Source: Flavobacterium psychrophilum (GTDB taxonomy: Bacteria; Bacteroidota; Bacteroidia; Flavobacteriales; Flavobacteriaceae). From it: 38,808 nt of DNA. Shown here piece after piece: positions 24,481 through 32,709 of the stretch. A program made the translations under genes and the position numbers. The notes under the pieces are model-generated. The model did not search any database and was not told the DNA's origin. It was given only the letters and a program-made list of their open reading frames with translations. The stretch is from contig CAMDQL010000011.1 in NCBI GenBank assembly GCA_945905915.1, forward strand, positions 1 to 38,808, written 5' to 3'. The first letter of the stretch is position 1; every line of letters begins with the position of its first letter.

Positions 24481-24569
24481 GTTCAATTAATCTTCTAAAA
24501 CAAAATTGCCTATTACAAACAATTACTTTTTACAGAATCCCTAATCTTAATTAACTAAAAGGTATTGTT

Positions 24570-25154
24570 ATGGCTAATCTTGTATTTCCTGATGCGATCT
24601 TAGTAAAGAACTACATAAGTGGAGATGAATCTGCTTTGACTTCTTTGATCGAAAGACATCAATCTAAAATTTACGGTTTTATTTATTCAAAAGTGAATGA
24701 TAGAGATTTATCTGATGATATTTTTCAAGATACATTTATCAAAGTAATTAATACACTTAGAACAAAATCATACAATGAAGAAGGTAAGTTTTTACCTTGG
24801 GTTATGCGTATAGCTCATAATTTGGTGGTGGATCATTATCGCAAATCAAACAAAATGCCATTTAATCGAGAAACGGAAGAATATTCTATTTTTAATTATA
24901 TGAGTGATAATGCACCTACAATTGAAAGTAAAATGATAACTGATCAAGTAGAAGCTGATTTAACACGCTTGTTAGATGAATTACCAGAAGATCAAAAAGA
25001 AGTTTTAGTGATGAGAATGTATCAAGATTTGAGCTTCAAAGAAATTTCAGAATTAACAGGTGTTAGTATCAATACTGCACTAGGAAGAATGCGATATGCA
25101 GTAATAAATTTGAGAAAAATAATTGAAAAAAATCAAATTATTTTAACTAATTAA
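24570..25154 (+). CDS. RNA polymerase sigma-70 family (ECF-type) sigma factor
   Basis: A 194-residue alternative sigma factor. Region 2 is visible at about 18-95 (DDIFQDTFIKVINTLRTK, then WVMRIAHNLVVDHYRK). Region 4 is at about 135-185 (LPEDQKEVLVMRMYQDLSFK, then EISELTGVSINTALGRMRYA). No anti-sigma gene adjoins it, so it is not a classic ECF pair. Many Flavobacteriia carry a highly conserved sigma factor of this sort whose regulon is not known to me. A 47-residue protein gene follows after 51 bases, then a terminator, so the two likely form one transcript. It is not necessarily related to the glucan locus upstream. Confidence 0.93.
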   Translation: MANLVFPDAILVKNYISGDESALTSLIERHQSKIYGFIYSKVNDRDLSDDIFQDTFIKVINTLRTKSYNEEGKFLPWVMRIAHNLVVDHYRKSNKMPFNRETEEYSIFNYMSDNAPTIESKMITDQVEADLTRLLDELPEDQKEVLVMRMYQDLSFKEISELTGVSINTALGRMRYAVINLRKIIEKNQIILTN

Positions 25155-25205
25155 TACTAAAACAAATCTTTTGTCGTTATTACATTATATTTTAAATTGT
25201 AATAA

Positions 25206-25349
25206 ATGGCAAAACTTTACACTAAGAAAAAATTTGCTGTTGAAAATTTGAAACCTAAAAAAGAAACAATTTCGTTTATACTTAATTATTCAAAAGCTTT
25301 AAGTATTCATAAAATTGGGAATTCAAATTTTCAAATTATAGCAAATTAA
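25206..25349 (+). CDS. Very small basic protein (47 residues) downstream of the sigma factor
   Basis: A 47-codon frame opens with ATG at 25206 and stops at 25347-25349. The protein starts MAKLYTKKKFAVENLKPKK, is strongly basic at the N-terminus, has a hydrophobic middle (ISFILNYSKAL) and ends FQIIAN. I recall similar short proteins beginning with a K-L-Y-T-K-K-K-F-type stretch after this sigma gene in related genomes, which supports a real gene. It is too short for domain assignment. Placed 51 bases after the sigma stop and just before a strong terminator, it looks like the last gene of that operon. A role in modulating the sigma factor is speculation. Confidence 0.6.
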   Translation: MAKLYTKKKFAVENLKPKKETISFILNYSKALSIHKIGNSNFQIIAN

Positions 25350-25382
25350 AAAAATGCCTCAAATTTCTTTGAGGCATTTTTA
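25350..25382. terminator. Strong bidirectional terminator
   Basis: AAAATGCCTCAAA (25351-25363), loop TTTC, TTTGAGGCATTTT (25368-25380): a perfect 13-base stem with T-runs in both directions. It serves the sigma operon and the convergent nth gene. Confidence 0.92.
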
Positions 25383-25393
25383 TTGTATTAATT

Positions 25394-26041
25394 TTATTTT
25401 TTGGCTTTTTCGAGCACACTTTTTCTACCAATCGTTTTAGTAATTATATCTTTTTCTAAATTCCAACCTCGTGCGGGAGAGTATTCACGACCGTACCAAA
25501 TAATTTGTAAGTGTAAATTATTCCAACACGCTTCTGGAAAAATACGTTTGGCATCCTTTTCAGTTTGTTGTACATTTTTCCCATTGGTGAATCCCCAACG
25601 ATACATTAGTCGGTGAATATGAGTATCAACAGGAAACGCCGGAATACCAAAAGCTTGACTCATGACTACACTTGCCGTTTTATGTCCAACTGCTGGAAAA
25701 GCTTCTAAAGCTTCAAAACTTTGTGGCACTTCGCCATTGTATTTTTCAATTATGATTTCCGATAAACCATGAATTCCTTTTGATTTCATTGGCGACAAAC
25801 CACAAGGGTGGATGATTTCTTTAATTTCTTCCACACTCATTTTTATCATATCATACGGATTATCTGCTTTAGCAAATAAAAGCGGTGTAATTTGATTTAC
25901 ACGAACATCGGTGCATTGTGCCGAAAGCAACACCGCAATCAATAAAGTATAGGGATCTTTATGGTCTAACGGTATCGGAATTTCGGGATATAATTCATTT
26001 AACGTATTTATAACAAATGTTACTTTTTCGCTTTTGGTCAT
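25394..26041 (-). CDS. nth: Endonuclease III-like DNA glycosylase/AP lyase lacking the iron-sulfur ligands
   Basis: A 215-residue base-excision-repair glycosylase for oxidised pyrimidines. The helix-hairpin-helix carries FPAVGHKTASVV with catalytic Lys121, and VDTHIHRL carries Asp139, matching Lys120 and Asp138 of E. coli Nth. In E. coli the C-terminus holds four cysteines binding a 4Fe-4S cluster; here the equivalent stretch reads IWYGREYSPARGWNLEKDI and onward, with no cysteine after about residue 172. The cluster must therefore be absent. The rest of the protein is intact, so it is probably active. As far as I recall the same substitution occurs in related Flavobacterium sequences, so it is not a sequencing error. 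Divergent from bcp. Confidence 0.93.
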   Translation of the reverse strand: MTKSEKVTFVINTLNELYPEIPIPLDHKDPYTLLIAVLLSAQCTDVRVNQITPLLFAKADNPYDMIKMSVEEIKEIIHPCGLSPMKSKGIHGLSEIIIEKYNGEVPQSFEALEAFPAVGHKTASVVMSQAFGIPAFPVDTHIHRLMYRWGFTNGKNVQQTEKDAKRIFPEACWNNLHLQIIWYGREYSPARGWNLEKDIITKTIGRKSVLEKAKK

Positions 26042-26069
26042 TTTTGTAATTTTGTTTACTAACTTTAAA

Positions 26070-26077
26070 CAAATTTA
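26070..26077 (-). promoter_or_regulatory. Promoter box of nth
   Basis: The minus strand reads TAAATTTG, an exact TAnnTTTG match 28 bases before the nth ATG, inside the 63-base nth-bcp divergent gap. The gap also holds two copies of ACTTTAAAC (26062-26070 and 26087-26095). Confidence 0.4.
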
Positions 26078-26104
26078 AACTATAAACTTTAAACTAAAAA
26101 TAAA

Positions 26105-26557
26105 ATGACAACATTAAAAGTAGGGGATAAAGCACCTAATTTTTCAGGCTTAGACCAAAATGGAACTTCACATAAATTGACTGATTATACAGGTAAAAAA
26201 TTAGTAGTTTTCTTTTATCCAAAAGCAAGTACGCCAGGATGTACAGCGGAAGCGTGTGATTTAAGAGATAATTATGCTCGATTCCAATCGAATAATTATG
26301 CATTGTTAGGTGTGAGTGCCGATAATGCTAAAGCGCAATTGAAGTTTGTTGAAAAATATGATTTACCTTTTCCGTTATTAGCCGATGAAGATAAATCGGT
26401 TATTCAAGACTTTGGAGTTTGGGGACCAAAGAAATTTATGGGTAAAGAATACGATGGTATTCATAGAACCACTTTTGTAATTGATGAAAGTGGAATCATA
26501 GAAGACGTAATTTCTGAAGTAAAAACAAAAGCGCACGCTGCACAGATTTTAAAATAA
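26105..26557 (+). CDS. bcp: Thioredoxin-dependent thiol peroxidase (Bcp-type peroxiredoxin)
   Basis: A 150-residue cytosolic peroxiredoxin that reduces hydroperoxides with thioredoxin. STPGCTAEACDLRDN contains the peroxidatic cysteine and, five residues on, the resolving cysteine, the layout of atypical 2-Cys Bcp/PrxQ enzymes. The N-terminal LKVGDKAPNFSGLDQNGTSH and the later HRTTFVIDESGIIEDVI are typical, and length matches the family. It is divergent from nth across 63 bases, which may let oxidative-damage functions share control. A terminator follows immediately. Confidence 0.95.
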   Translation: MTTLKVGDKAPNFSGLDQNGTSHKLTDYTGKKLVVFFYPKASTPGCTAEACDLRDNYARFQSNNYALLGVSADNAKAQLKFVEKYDLPFPLLADEDKSVIQDFGVWGPKKFMGKEYDGIHRTTFVIDESGIIEDVISEVKTKAHAAQILK

Positions 26558-26560
26558 TAA

Positions 26561-26587
26561 AAAACCATCCGATAACGGATGGTTTTT
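26561..26587. terminator. Bidirectional terminator between bcp and the acyl-CoA dehydrogenase gene
   Basis: CCATCCG (26565-26571), loop ATAA, CGGATGG (26576-26582), flanked by an A-run on the left and a T-run on the right. Confidence 0.9.
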
Positions 26588-26615
26588 TTACAAACTAAAC
26601 TAATTAATTACTGTT

Positions 26616-28406
26616 TTAAAAAGCGTATTTATTTTCGCTAATTATTTTTGCAGCAATTTTTTCACGAAGACCAATTACATTTGGCATATTCGTATATTTT
26701 GTAAAACGTTTTAAACCCATTAACATCATACGTTGTTCATCGCCTTCTGCAAAAGAAGCAATTCCTTCTTTACCTTTTTGATTGATGATGTCAACCGCAT
26801 GATATAAATATAATTGTGCCATTGCAATTTGCTCTTGAACTTTATCCTGACCTACTTTTTTAGCTAATTTTTCAGTTCTAAGAATGGTACTTTCAGCCAT
26901 ATAAACTTCAATCAAGATATCAGATGCTGCCATTAATAATTGTTGATGCGATTCTAATTCTGCTCCATATTTTTGTACCGCAGCTCCAGAAACCATTAAG
27001 AAAACTTTTTTCAATTTGGCAATCATTTCTTTTTCTTCAGCAAATAATTCAGAATAATCAGGAATATCAAAAGACGGAATTTCCATTAATTCTTCGGCAA
27101 CAGCCATAGCTGGACCAATTAAATCAACATGACCTTTCATCGCTTTTTTCACTAACATTCCCACTGATAACATTCTATTTATTTCGTTAGTACCTTCGTA
27201 AATTCTAGCAATTCGAGCATCTCTCCAAGCACTTTCCATTGGTGCATCTTCAGAAAATCCCATACCACCAAAAATCTGGATTCCTTCATCGGTACACGCT
27301 TGAACATCTTCAGAAACGGCAACTTTTAAGATAGAACATTCAATTGCAAATTCTTCAACGCCTTTTAATTCGGCTTCTTGATGCGAATTTCCTTCACTCA
27401 CTCTGATGTTTATTCTATTTTCAATATCTGCAGCAGCTCTGTAAGTAGCACTTTCACCTGCATAAGAATTGGTAGCCATCTCGGCAATTTTAGCCTGAAT
27501 TGCTCCAAAGCTAGAAATAGGCGTTTTAAACTGAACTCTTTCATTGGCATATTGCACTGCTCCCGAAATAGTTCTACGTTGCGCTTCTAAACAAGCTGCG
27601 GCTAATTTAATACGACCCACATTTAAAGCGTTCATCGCAATTTTAAAACCTTCGCCACGACCTGCCAACATATTTTCTACTGGTACTTTTGTTTCGTTAA
27701 AGAATACTTGACGGGTAGAAGAGGAGCGGATTCCCAATTTATGTTCTTCTTCTCCCATTGAAATTCCGTTAGAAGGGTCATTTTCAACTATGAAACCTGT
27801 AATGTTTTTATCATCTTCGATACGAGCAAAAACAATGAATAGATTACAGAAACCAGCATTTGAAATCCACATTTTGCCACCCGTTATTTTATAATGTGTA
27901 CCATCATCTGAAAGTACTGCTTTTGTTTTTCCTGAATTGGCATCAGATCCTGCACCTGGTTCTGTTAAACAATAGGCTCCAAACCATTCGCCAGAAGCTA
28001 ATTTTGGGACATATTTTTGTTTTTGTTCTTCTGTTCCATAGAGTGTAATTGGCATCGTTCCAATTCCAGTGTGTGCTCCAAAAGCAGTTGAAAATGAACC
28101 AGTTGCACCCGAAATATAATCGCAAACTAAAACGGTATTTACAAATCCCATTCCCATTCCGCCATAAGCAGCAGGAACAGCAACGCTTAAATAACCTAAT
28201 TCACCCGCTTTACGCATTACTTCTTCGGTAAGCGCAAAATCTTTCTTTTCAAAACGTTCTTTGTGAGGCCATAATTCTTTATCTACAAACTCGATAACCG
28301 AATCACGCATCATGATTTGTTCTTCGTTGAAATCTTCGGGTGTGAAGATGTCTTCGCATTTTGTTTCTTTAACAAGGAATTGACCTCCTCTGATGATATC
28401 TGACAT
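26616..28406 (-). CDS. Acyl-CoA dehydrogenase (VLCAD/ACAD9-like length)
   Basis: A 596-residue FAD enzyme for the first oxidation step of beta-oxidation. YCLTEPGAGSDANSGKTKA, then WISNAGFCNLFIVFA, are the FAD/substrate-binding signatures, and ARIYEGTNEINRML holds the likely catalytic glutamate of the YEGT motif. It is about 200 residues longer than typical short- or medium-chain enzymes, with an extra C-terminal helical domain from about residue 440, as in very-long-chain enzymes. It is the last gene of the minus-strand run marR, multifunctional enzyme, thiolase, dehydrogenase, though 109 bases separate it from the thiolase gene. Long-chain substrate preference is inferred from length and from the neighbouring acyl-CoA synthetase. 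Confidence 0.94.
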   Translation of the reverse strand: MSDIIRGGQFLVKETKCEDIFTPEDFNEEQIMMRDSVIEFVDKELWPHKERFEKKDFALTEEVMRKAGELGYLSVAVPAAYGGMGMGFVNTVLVCDYISGATGSFSTAFGAHTGIGTMPITLYGTEEQKQKYVPKLASGEWFGAYCLTEPGAGSDANSGKTKAVLSDDGTHYKITGGKMWISNAGFCNLFIVFARIEDDKNITGFIVENDPSNGISMGEEEHKLGIRSSSTRQVFFNETKVPVENMLAGRGEGFKIAMNALNVGRIKLAAACLEAQRRTISGAVQYANERVQFKTPISSFGAIQAKIAEMATNSYAGESATYRAAADIENRINIRVSEGNSHQEAELKGVEEFAIECSILKVAVSEDVQACTDEGIQIFGGMGFSEDAPMESAWRDARIARIYEGTNEINRMLSVGMLVKKAMKGHVDLIGPAMAVAEELMEIPSFDIPDYSELFAEEKEMIAKLKKVFLMVSGAAVQKYGAELESHQQLLMAASDILIEVYMAESTILRTEKLAKKVGQDKVQEQIAMAQLYLYHAVDIINQKGKEGIASFAEGDEQRMMLMGLKRFTKYTNMPNVIGLREKIAAKIISENKYAF

Positions 28407-28420
28407 AACTTTTATTTTTT

Positions 28421-28515
28421 AGAGAAAAGAAAAAAGAGAAAAGAAAAGAGACTTTTCGGAATTCTATATTTTCATTTTCAGTTTATCTATATTCTATTTT
28501 CTTTGTTCTATATTC
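28421..28515. repeat. Homopurine tract and short degenerate repeats upstream of the dehydrogenase gene
   Basis: 28421-28451 is an uninterrupted purine run of 31 bases on the plus strand, built from repeated GAGAAAAGAAAA-like units. 28460-28515 holds several TTCTATATT and ATTCTATTT-like words. In the mRNA (minus strand) an A/G-rich part precedes a C/U-rich part, which could pair loosely. Probably low-complexity drift in a leader region. Confidence 0.55.
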
Positions 28516-29700
28516 TTACTTCAAAAATTCAAAAACACCAGCTGCTCCTTGACCGGTTCCTACGCACATTGAAACAATACCATATTTGCTATTTCTTAAT
28601 CGCATTTCATCAAACAATTGTACCGATAGTTTAGCACCTGTGCAGCCTAGTGGATGGCCTAAAGCAATGGCACCACCATTTACGTTTACGATTTCAGGAT
28701 TTAAACCTAATTCTCGAACAACGGCCAATGATTGTGCAGCGAAGGCTTCGTTTAATTCGATTAAATCGATTTGGTTTTGCTTTAATCCTGCTTGTTTTAA
28801 TGCTTTTGGGATGGCGGTAACCGGACCAATTCCCATGATTCTTGGTTCTACTCCTGAAGCAGCGTAGCTTACCATTCTTGCAATGGGTTCTAAGTTTAAT
28901 TCTTTCACCATTTCTTCGCTCATGATTAATACAAAAGCTGCGCCATCACTCATTTGAGAAGAATTTCCTGCGGTAACCGATCCATCAGCTGCAAAAACAG
29001 GTTTTAATCCTGCTAAAGCTTCAACTGAAGTTCCAGCTCTTGGGCCTTCGTCTTTATTTACAATATATGATTTGGTCTCTTTTTTTCCGTTTTCATTTAC
29101 AAATGTTTGTTCGACAGTGATAGGCACAATTTGTTTATCGAATTTACCTTCTGCTTGTGCTTTTAAAGCTTTCATATGCGATTGAAAAGCAAACTCATCC
29201 TGATCGGCACGAGAAACGTTGAATTGCTTAGCTACAGCTTCAGCCGTTAAACCCATTCCCCAATAATAATCTTCGTGACCAGCAGCCGTGATTTTATAAT
29301 CAGGAGTAGGTTTGTAGCCTCCCATTGGAATAAAACTCATGCTTTCTGCTCCTCCAGCAATGATACAATCGGCCATTCCTGATTGAATTTTAGCCGTTGC
29401 CATAGCGATGGTTTCTACTCCAGAAGCACAATATCTATTGACTGTAACGCCAGGAACATCGGTTATTTTTAATCCCATTAATGAAATTAAACGGGCTACA
29501 TTTAAACCTTGTTCGGCTTCAGGCATGGCATTTCCTACCATAACATCATCAATACGTGTTTTATCAAAGTTAGGCATTTGGGCCATCATGTATTCGATGG
29601 TTTCTGCTGCTAATTCGTCTGGTCTTTTGAATCGGAAAACTCCTTTTGGTGCTTTTCCTACGGCTGTTCTGTAGGCTTTTACTATGTATGCTGTTTTCAT
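28516..29700 (-). CDS. Acetyl-CoA C-acyltransferase (3-ketoacyl-CoA thiolase)
   Basis: A 394-residue thiolase catalysing the last step of beta-oxidation, cleaving 3-ketoacyl-CoA with CoA. The nucleophilic cysteine is in VNRYCASGVETIAMA (near residue 90). The C-terminal active-site elements are NVNGGAIALGHPLGCTGAK with the catalytic His and MCVGTGQGAAGVFE with the second Cys. Length and motifs fit degradative thiolases of the FadA/FadI type. It follows the multifunctional enzyme gene across a 108-base gap filled by two inverted G/C-rich repeats, the nearer of which begins two bases upstream of its ATG. It probably acts in a complex or in series with that enzyme. Confidence 0.95.
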   Translation of the reverse strand: MKTAYIVKAYRTAVGKAPKGVFRFKRPDELAAETIEYMMAQMPNFDKTRIDDVMVGNAMPEAEQGLNVARLISLMGLKITDVPGVTVNRYCASGVETIAMATAKIQSGMADCIIAGGAESMSFIPMGGYKPTPDYKITAAGHEDYYWGMGLTAEAVAKQFNVSRADQDEFAFQSHMKALKAQAEGKFDKQIVPITVEQTFVNENGKKETKSYIVNKDEGPRAGTSVEALAGLKPVFAADGSVTAGNSSQMSDGAAFVLIMSEEMVKELNLEPIARMVSYAASGVEPRIMGIGPVTAIPKALKQAGLKQNQIDLIELNEAFAAQSLAVVRELGLNPEIVNVNGGAIALGHPLGCTGAKLSVQLFDEMRLRNSKYGIVSMCVGTGQGAAGVFEFLK

Positions 29701-29701
29701 A

Positions 29702-29730
29702 TTAGCCCCCTAGCCCCCGAAGGGGGAATT
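29702..29730 (+). repeat. G/C-rich intergenic repeat, left unit
   Basis: TTAGCCCCCTAG followed by the hairpin CCCCCGAAGGGGG (29714-29726) and AATT. It is the inverted partner of 29783-29812. Its composition is very unlike the surrounding A/T-rich DNA. Similar units recur in intergenic regions of Flavobacterium genomes, as far as I recall. Confidence 0.8.
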
Positions 29731-29749
29731 CCTATTAGGAGTCAATAGG
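29731..29749. repeat. Small hairpin between the two G/C-rich repeats
   Basis: CCTATT (29731-29736) and AATAGG (29744-29749) form a 6-base stem with a 7-base loop, next to the left G/C-rich unit. Confidence 0.4.
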
Positions 29750-29782
29750 TTTTTATTTAATTAATTTTACACAAAGTTGCTC

Positions 29783-29812
29783 AACTCCCCCTTCGGGGGT
29801 TGGGGGCTCTAA
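29783..29812 (-). repeat. G/C-rich intergenic repeat, right unit (inverted)
   Basis: AACTCCCCC, TTC, GGGGGTTGGGGGCTCTAA. Read on the minus strand it matches the left unit apart from a two-base AG insertion and three or so substitutions. Its outer end includes the stop codon of the multifunctional enzyme gene (29809-29811). Together the two units could form a long cruciform. Confidence 0.8.
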
Positions 29813-32199
29813 TTTCTCAACGGTTTCCCTTTGGTTAACATATACTGAATTCTTTCTAAAGATTTTCTTTCACCTGTTAGTGATAAAAATGCTTCTCGTT
29901 CTAAATCCAATAAATATTGTTCAGAAACTAACGTTGCTTCTGATAAATCGCCACCAGCCATTACATAAGCTAGTTTGTTGGCAATTTTTTTATCGTGTTC
30001 AGAAATGTATTTACCCGCTTCCATTTGGTCAGTTCCTACTAAGAACATCCCTAATGCTTGTTTTCCTAATACTTTGATATCTTTTCTTCTAACTGGTTGT
30101 GTGTAACCTTGTTCGGCCATTTGTAAGGCTACTTGTTTCGCTGTCGCAATTTGGCGGTCTTTGTTTACTACTACAATATCTCTTCCTTTTTGTAAAACGC
30201 CAGTATCGAAACCTTCATAAGCTGAAGTAGCAACTTTTGCCATTCCCACCGTTAAGAAATATTCTTGAAGAACGTTTAATTCTACATCATTTTTACGGAA
30301 TAAATCAGATGCTCTCAATGCCATTTCTTTAGAACCACCACCGCCAGGAATAACACCCACACCAAATTCTACTAATCCAATATAGGTTTCTGCCGCAGCA
30401 ACAGCTCTGTCTGAATGCATGACTAATTCACAACCACCACCAAGAGTCATTCCGTGAGGAGCTGCAATAACTGGAATAGCTGAATATCGACAACGCATCA
30501 TAGTGTCTTGGAACATTTTAATGGCCATGTTTAATTCATCATATTCTTGTTCGACAGCCATCATGAAAATCATTCCTAAATTAGCTCCCACAGAGAAATT
30601 AGCCCCTTGATTTCCAATTACTAAACCATTGTAGTCTTTTTCAGCAATGTCAATCGCTTTGTTGATTCCTTGTAAAACACCAGCGCCAATTGAATTCATT
30701 TTGGATGTAAATTCTAAATTGATGATGCCATCGCCTAAATCGGTAATTATTGCATCGCTGTTATTCCATATTTTTTTGCTTTGGCGAATGTTATTTAAGA
30801 TAATGAAGGCATCTTGACCTGGAATTTTTTCTACTTTTTTGTTTGAAATCGAGTAGAAGTGTGTTGCTCCATCTTTAATTGAATAGAAAGAACTATTTCC
30901 AGCTGCTAACATATCAGTAACCCAAGATGCAGGTTGATATCCTTCCGCTATCATTAATTCGATTCCTTTTTCCACTCCGATGGCATCCCAAATTTCGAAT
31001 GGACCATTTTCCCATCCAAATCCAGCTTTCATTGCATCGTCAATTTTATAGAAAGCGTCTGTGATTTCAGGAATTCTATTGGAACAATATTGAAACATTG
31101 AAGCGAAGTTTTTTCTATAAAATTCGCCTGCTTTATCTTTTCCAGTAACTAAAACTTTGAATCTATCGATAGGTTTATCGATTGCTTTGGTCAATTCTAA
31201 GGAGGCGAATGATGCTTTTTTATTGGCTCTATATTCTAATGTGTTTAAGTCTAAAGTTTGAATGTCTTTACCTTCTTTTTTATAAAAACCTTGCCCAGTT
31301 TTACTTCCTAGCCATTTGTTTTCCATCATTTTATTAACAAATTCAGGAAGTTTGAATAATTCATGCGCTTCGTCGTTTGGACAATTTTCATAAATACCGT
31401 TGGCAACATGCACTAAAGTATCTAAACCAACGACATCAACTGTTCTAAAAGTAGCTGATTTTGGTCGGCCAATTACTGGACCTGTTAATTTATCTACTTC
31501 TTCAACGCTTAATCCCATTTCCTTCACTTGGTGGAATAAGCTTTGAATTCCGAAGATTCCGATTCTATTTCCAATAAAAGCTGGAGTATCTTTTGCAATT
31601 ACTGATGTTTTCCCTAAGAATTTTTCACCATAGCTAGATAAGAAATCTATTACTTCTTGTGATGTTTTAGGGCCTGGAATAATTTCAAATAATTTTAAGT
31701 AACGAGCTGGATTGAAAAAGTGCGTTCCGCAGAAATGTTGTTGAAAATCGTCGCTTCTGCCTTCGCTCATGAACTGAATAGGAATTCCGGAAGTATTTGA
31801 AGTAACTAAAGTGCCTGGTTTTCTAAATTTATCAATTTGTTCAAAGACAAGTTTTTTGATGTCTAATCGTTCCACAACAACTTCAATTATCCAATCTACA
31901 CTAGCAATTTTAGCCATATTATCGGTTGTATTACCAGTAGAAATTCTTGAAGCAAAACTTGGGTGATAAATAGGGGATGGCTTCGATTTTAATGCATTGG
32001 TTAAGTGATCGTTTACAAAACGATTTCTTACAACTTTATCCTCTAGTGTAAGCCCTTTTTTTTCTTCCGCCTCTGAAAGCGAATTTGGAATAATGTCAAG
32101 AAGCAGAACTTCTAAGCCAATATTTGCAAAGTGGCAAGCAATTCCGCTACCCATGATTCCAGAACCAATTACCGCTACTTTTTTAATGCTACGTTTCAT
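29809..32199 (-). CDS. 3-hydroxyacyl-CoA dehydrogenase / enoyl-CoA hydratase multifunctional enzyme
   Basis: A 796-residue beta-oxidation enzyme. The N-terminal NAD-binding dehydrogenase domain starts at once with VAVIGSGIMGSGIACHFAN and continues through FCGTHFFNPARYLKLFEIIP and the C-terminal dehydrogenase segment with FVNKMMENKWLGSKTGQGFY. From about residue 480 a crotonase-type hydratase domain appears (GNQGANFSVGANLGMIF, then HGMTLGGGCELVMHSDRAVA). This order, dehydrogenase then hydratase, is the reverse of E. coli FadB/FadJ. It performs hydration and then oxidation of enoyl-CoA, feeding the thiolase next in the run. It lies 41 bases downstream of marR and is presumably controlled with it. 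Confidence 0.94.
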   Translation of the reverse strand: MKRSIKKVAVIGSGIMGSGIACHFANIGLEVLLLDIIPNSLSEAEEKKGLTLEDKVVRNRFVNDHLTNALKSKPSPIYHPSFASRISTGNTTDNMAKIASVDWIIEVVVERLDIKKLVFEQIDKFRKPGTLVTSNTSGIPIQFMSEGRSDDFQQHFCGTHFFNPARYLKLFEIIPGPKTSQEVIDFLSSYGEKFLGKTSVIAKDTPAFIGNRIGIFGIQSLFHQVKEMGLSVEEVDKLTGPVIGRPKSATFRTVDVVGLDTLVHVANGIYENCPNDEAHELFKLPEFVNKMMENKWLGSKTGQGFYKKEGKDIQTLDLNTLEYRANKKASFASLELTKAIDKPIDRFKVLVTGKDKAGEFYRKNFASMFQYCSNRIPEITDAFYKIDDAMKAGFGWENGPFEIWDAIGVEKGIELMIAEGYQPASWVTDMLAAGNSSFYSIKDGATHFYSISNKKVEKIPGQDAFIILNNIRQSKKIWNNSDAIITDLGDGIINLEFTSKMNSIGAGVLQGINKAIDIAEKDYNGLVIGNQGANFSVGANLGMIFMMAVEQEYDELNMAIKMFQDTMMRCRYSAIPVIAAPHGMTLGGGCELVMHSDRAVAAAETYIGLVEFGVGVIPGGGGSKEMALRASDLFRKNDVELNVLQEYFLTVGMAKVATSAYEGFDTGVLQKGRDIVVVNKDRQIATAKQVALQMAEQGYTQPVRRKDIKVLGKQALGMFLVGTDQMEAGKYISEHDKKIANKLAYVMAGGDLSEATLVSEQYLLDLEREAFLSLTGERKSLERIQYMLTKGKPLRN

Positions 32200-32240
32200 T
32201 TTTATTTTTTTATAACGGGTTGTTTTTAAAACTATATGTA

Positions 32241-32681
32241 TTATTTATCTCTAAAAATTTTCTTATCCGTAATCAGTTGATTGATTATTTCTGAAACTTC
32301 TATAAAGTTTTTTAATTTCTCATCTGATAAGTTAGCTTTAACGGTATCATTAAATAATAAAACGGTATTTTTAGAAAGTTCTCGTTTTTCTTTGCCTAAA
32401 TCGGTTAAATAGATTAAAACACCTCTTCCATCAGCTGGATTTTTTTTCCGGAATATTAATCCTTTATCTTCCATTGATTTAAGTGTTCGCGTTAAACTAG
32501 TGGCTTCCATTCCCATTTTTGGCCCTAGAGTAGTTGAGGGCGTACCTTTTTCTTTATCAATAGAAAGTAAGGTAAAACCTGTTGCCATTGTAGCGCCATA
32601 TTTTGTAGCCTCTTCATTGTACATTCTTGCGACGGCTTGCCAGGTATATCTCAATATATAATCGATTGTTTTATCTTGCAT
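32241..32681 (-). CDS. MarR-family transcriptional regulator of the beta-oxidation operon
   Basis: A 146-residue MarR-type winged-helix regulator. The winged helix lies at about 55-105, with LGPKMGMEATSLTRTLKSME as recognition region and ADGRGVLIYLTDLGKEKREL as wing and following helix, including the D-x-R pattern typical of MarR wings. It is the first gene of the unit with the multifunctional beta-oxidation enzyme, so it probably represses these genes and is released by an acyl-CoA. A 22-base palindrome immediately upstream of its promoter box is a good operator candidate and suggests autoregulation. The ligand is inferred from context; the family assignment is clear. Confidence 0.92.
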   Translation of the reverse strand: MQDKTIDYILRYTWQAVARMYNEEATKYGATMATGFTLLSIDKEKGTPSTTLGPKMGMEATSLTRTLKSMEDKGLIFRKKNPADGRGVLIYLTDLGKEKRELSKNTVLLFNDTVKANLSDEKLKNFIEVSEIINQLITDKKIFRDK

Positions 32682-32695
32682 AATTTAATTTTGTT

Positions 32696-32703
32696 CAAAT
32701 ATA
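32696..32703 (-). promoter_or_regulatory. Promoter box of the marR operon
   Basis: The minus strand reads TATATTTG, an exact TAnnTTTG match, 14 bases before the marR ATG. Confidence 0.5.
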
Positions 32704-32709
32704 AAAAAA

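Noticed and set aside
28421..28515. CRISPR-like or tandem repeat array
   Set aside because: The words are short, degenerate and unevenly spaced, with no conserved repeat-spacer pattern.
29702..29812. Insertion sequence remnant or MITE
   Set aside because: No target-site duplication or transposase trace could be recognised; the units look like hairpin repeats, so they are listed as repeats only.
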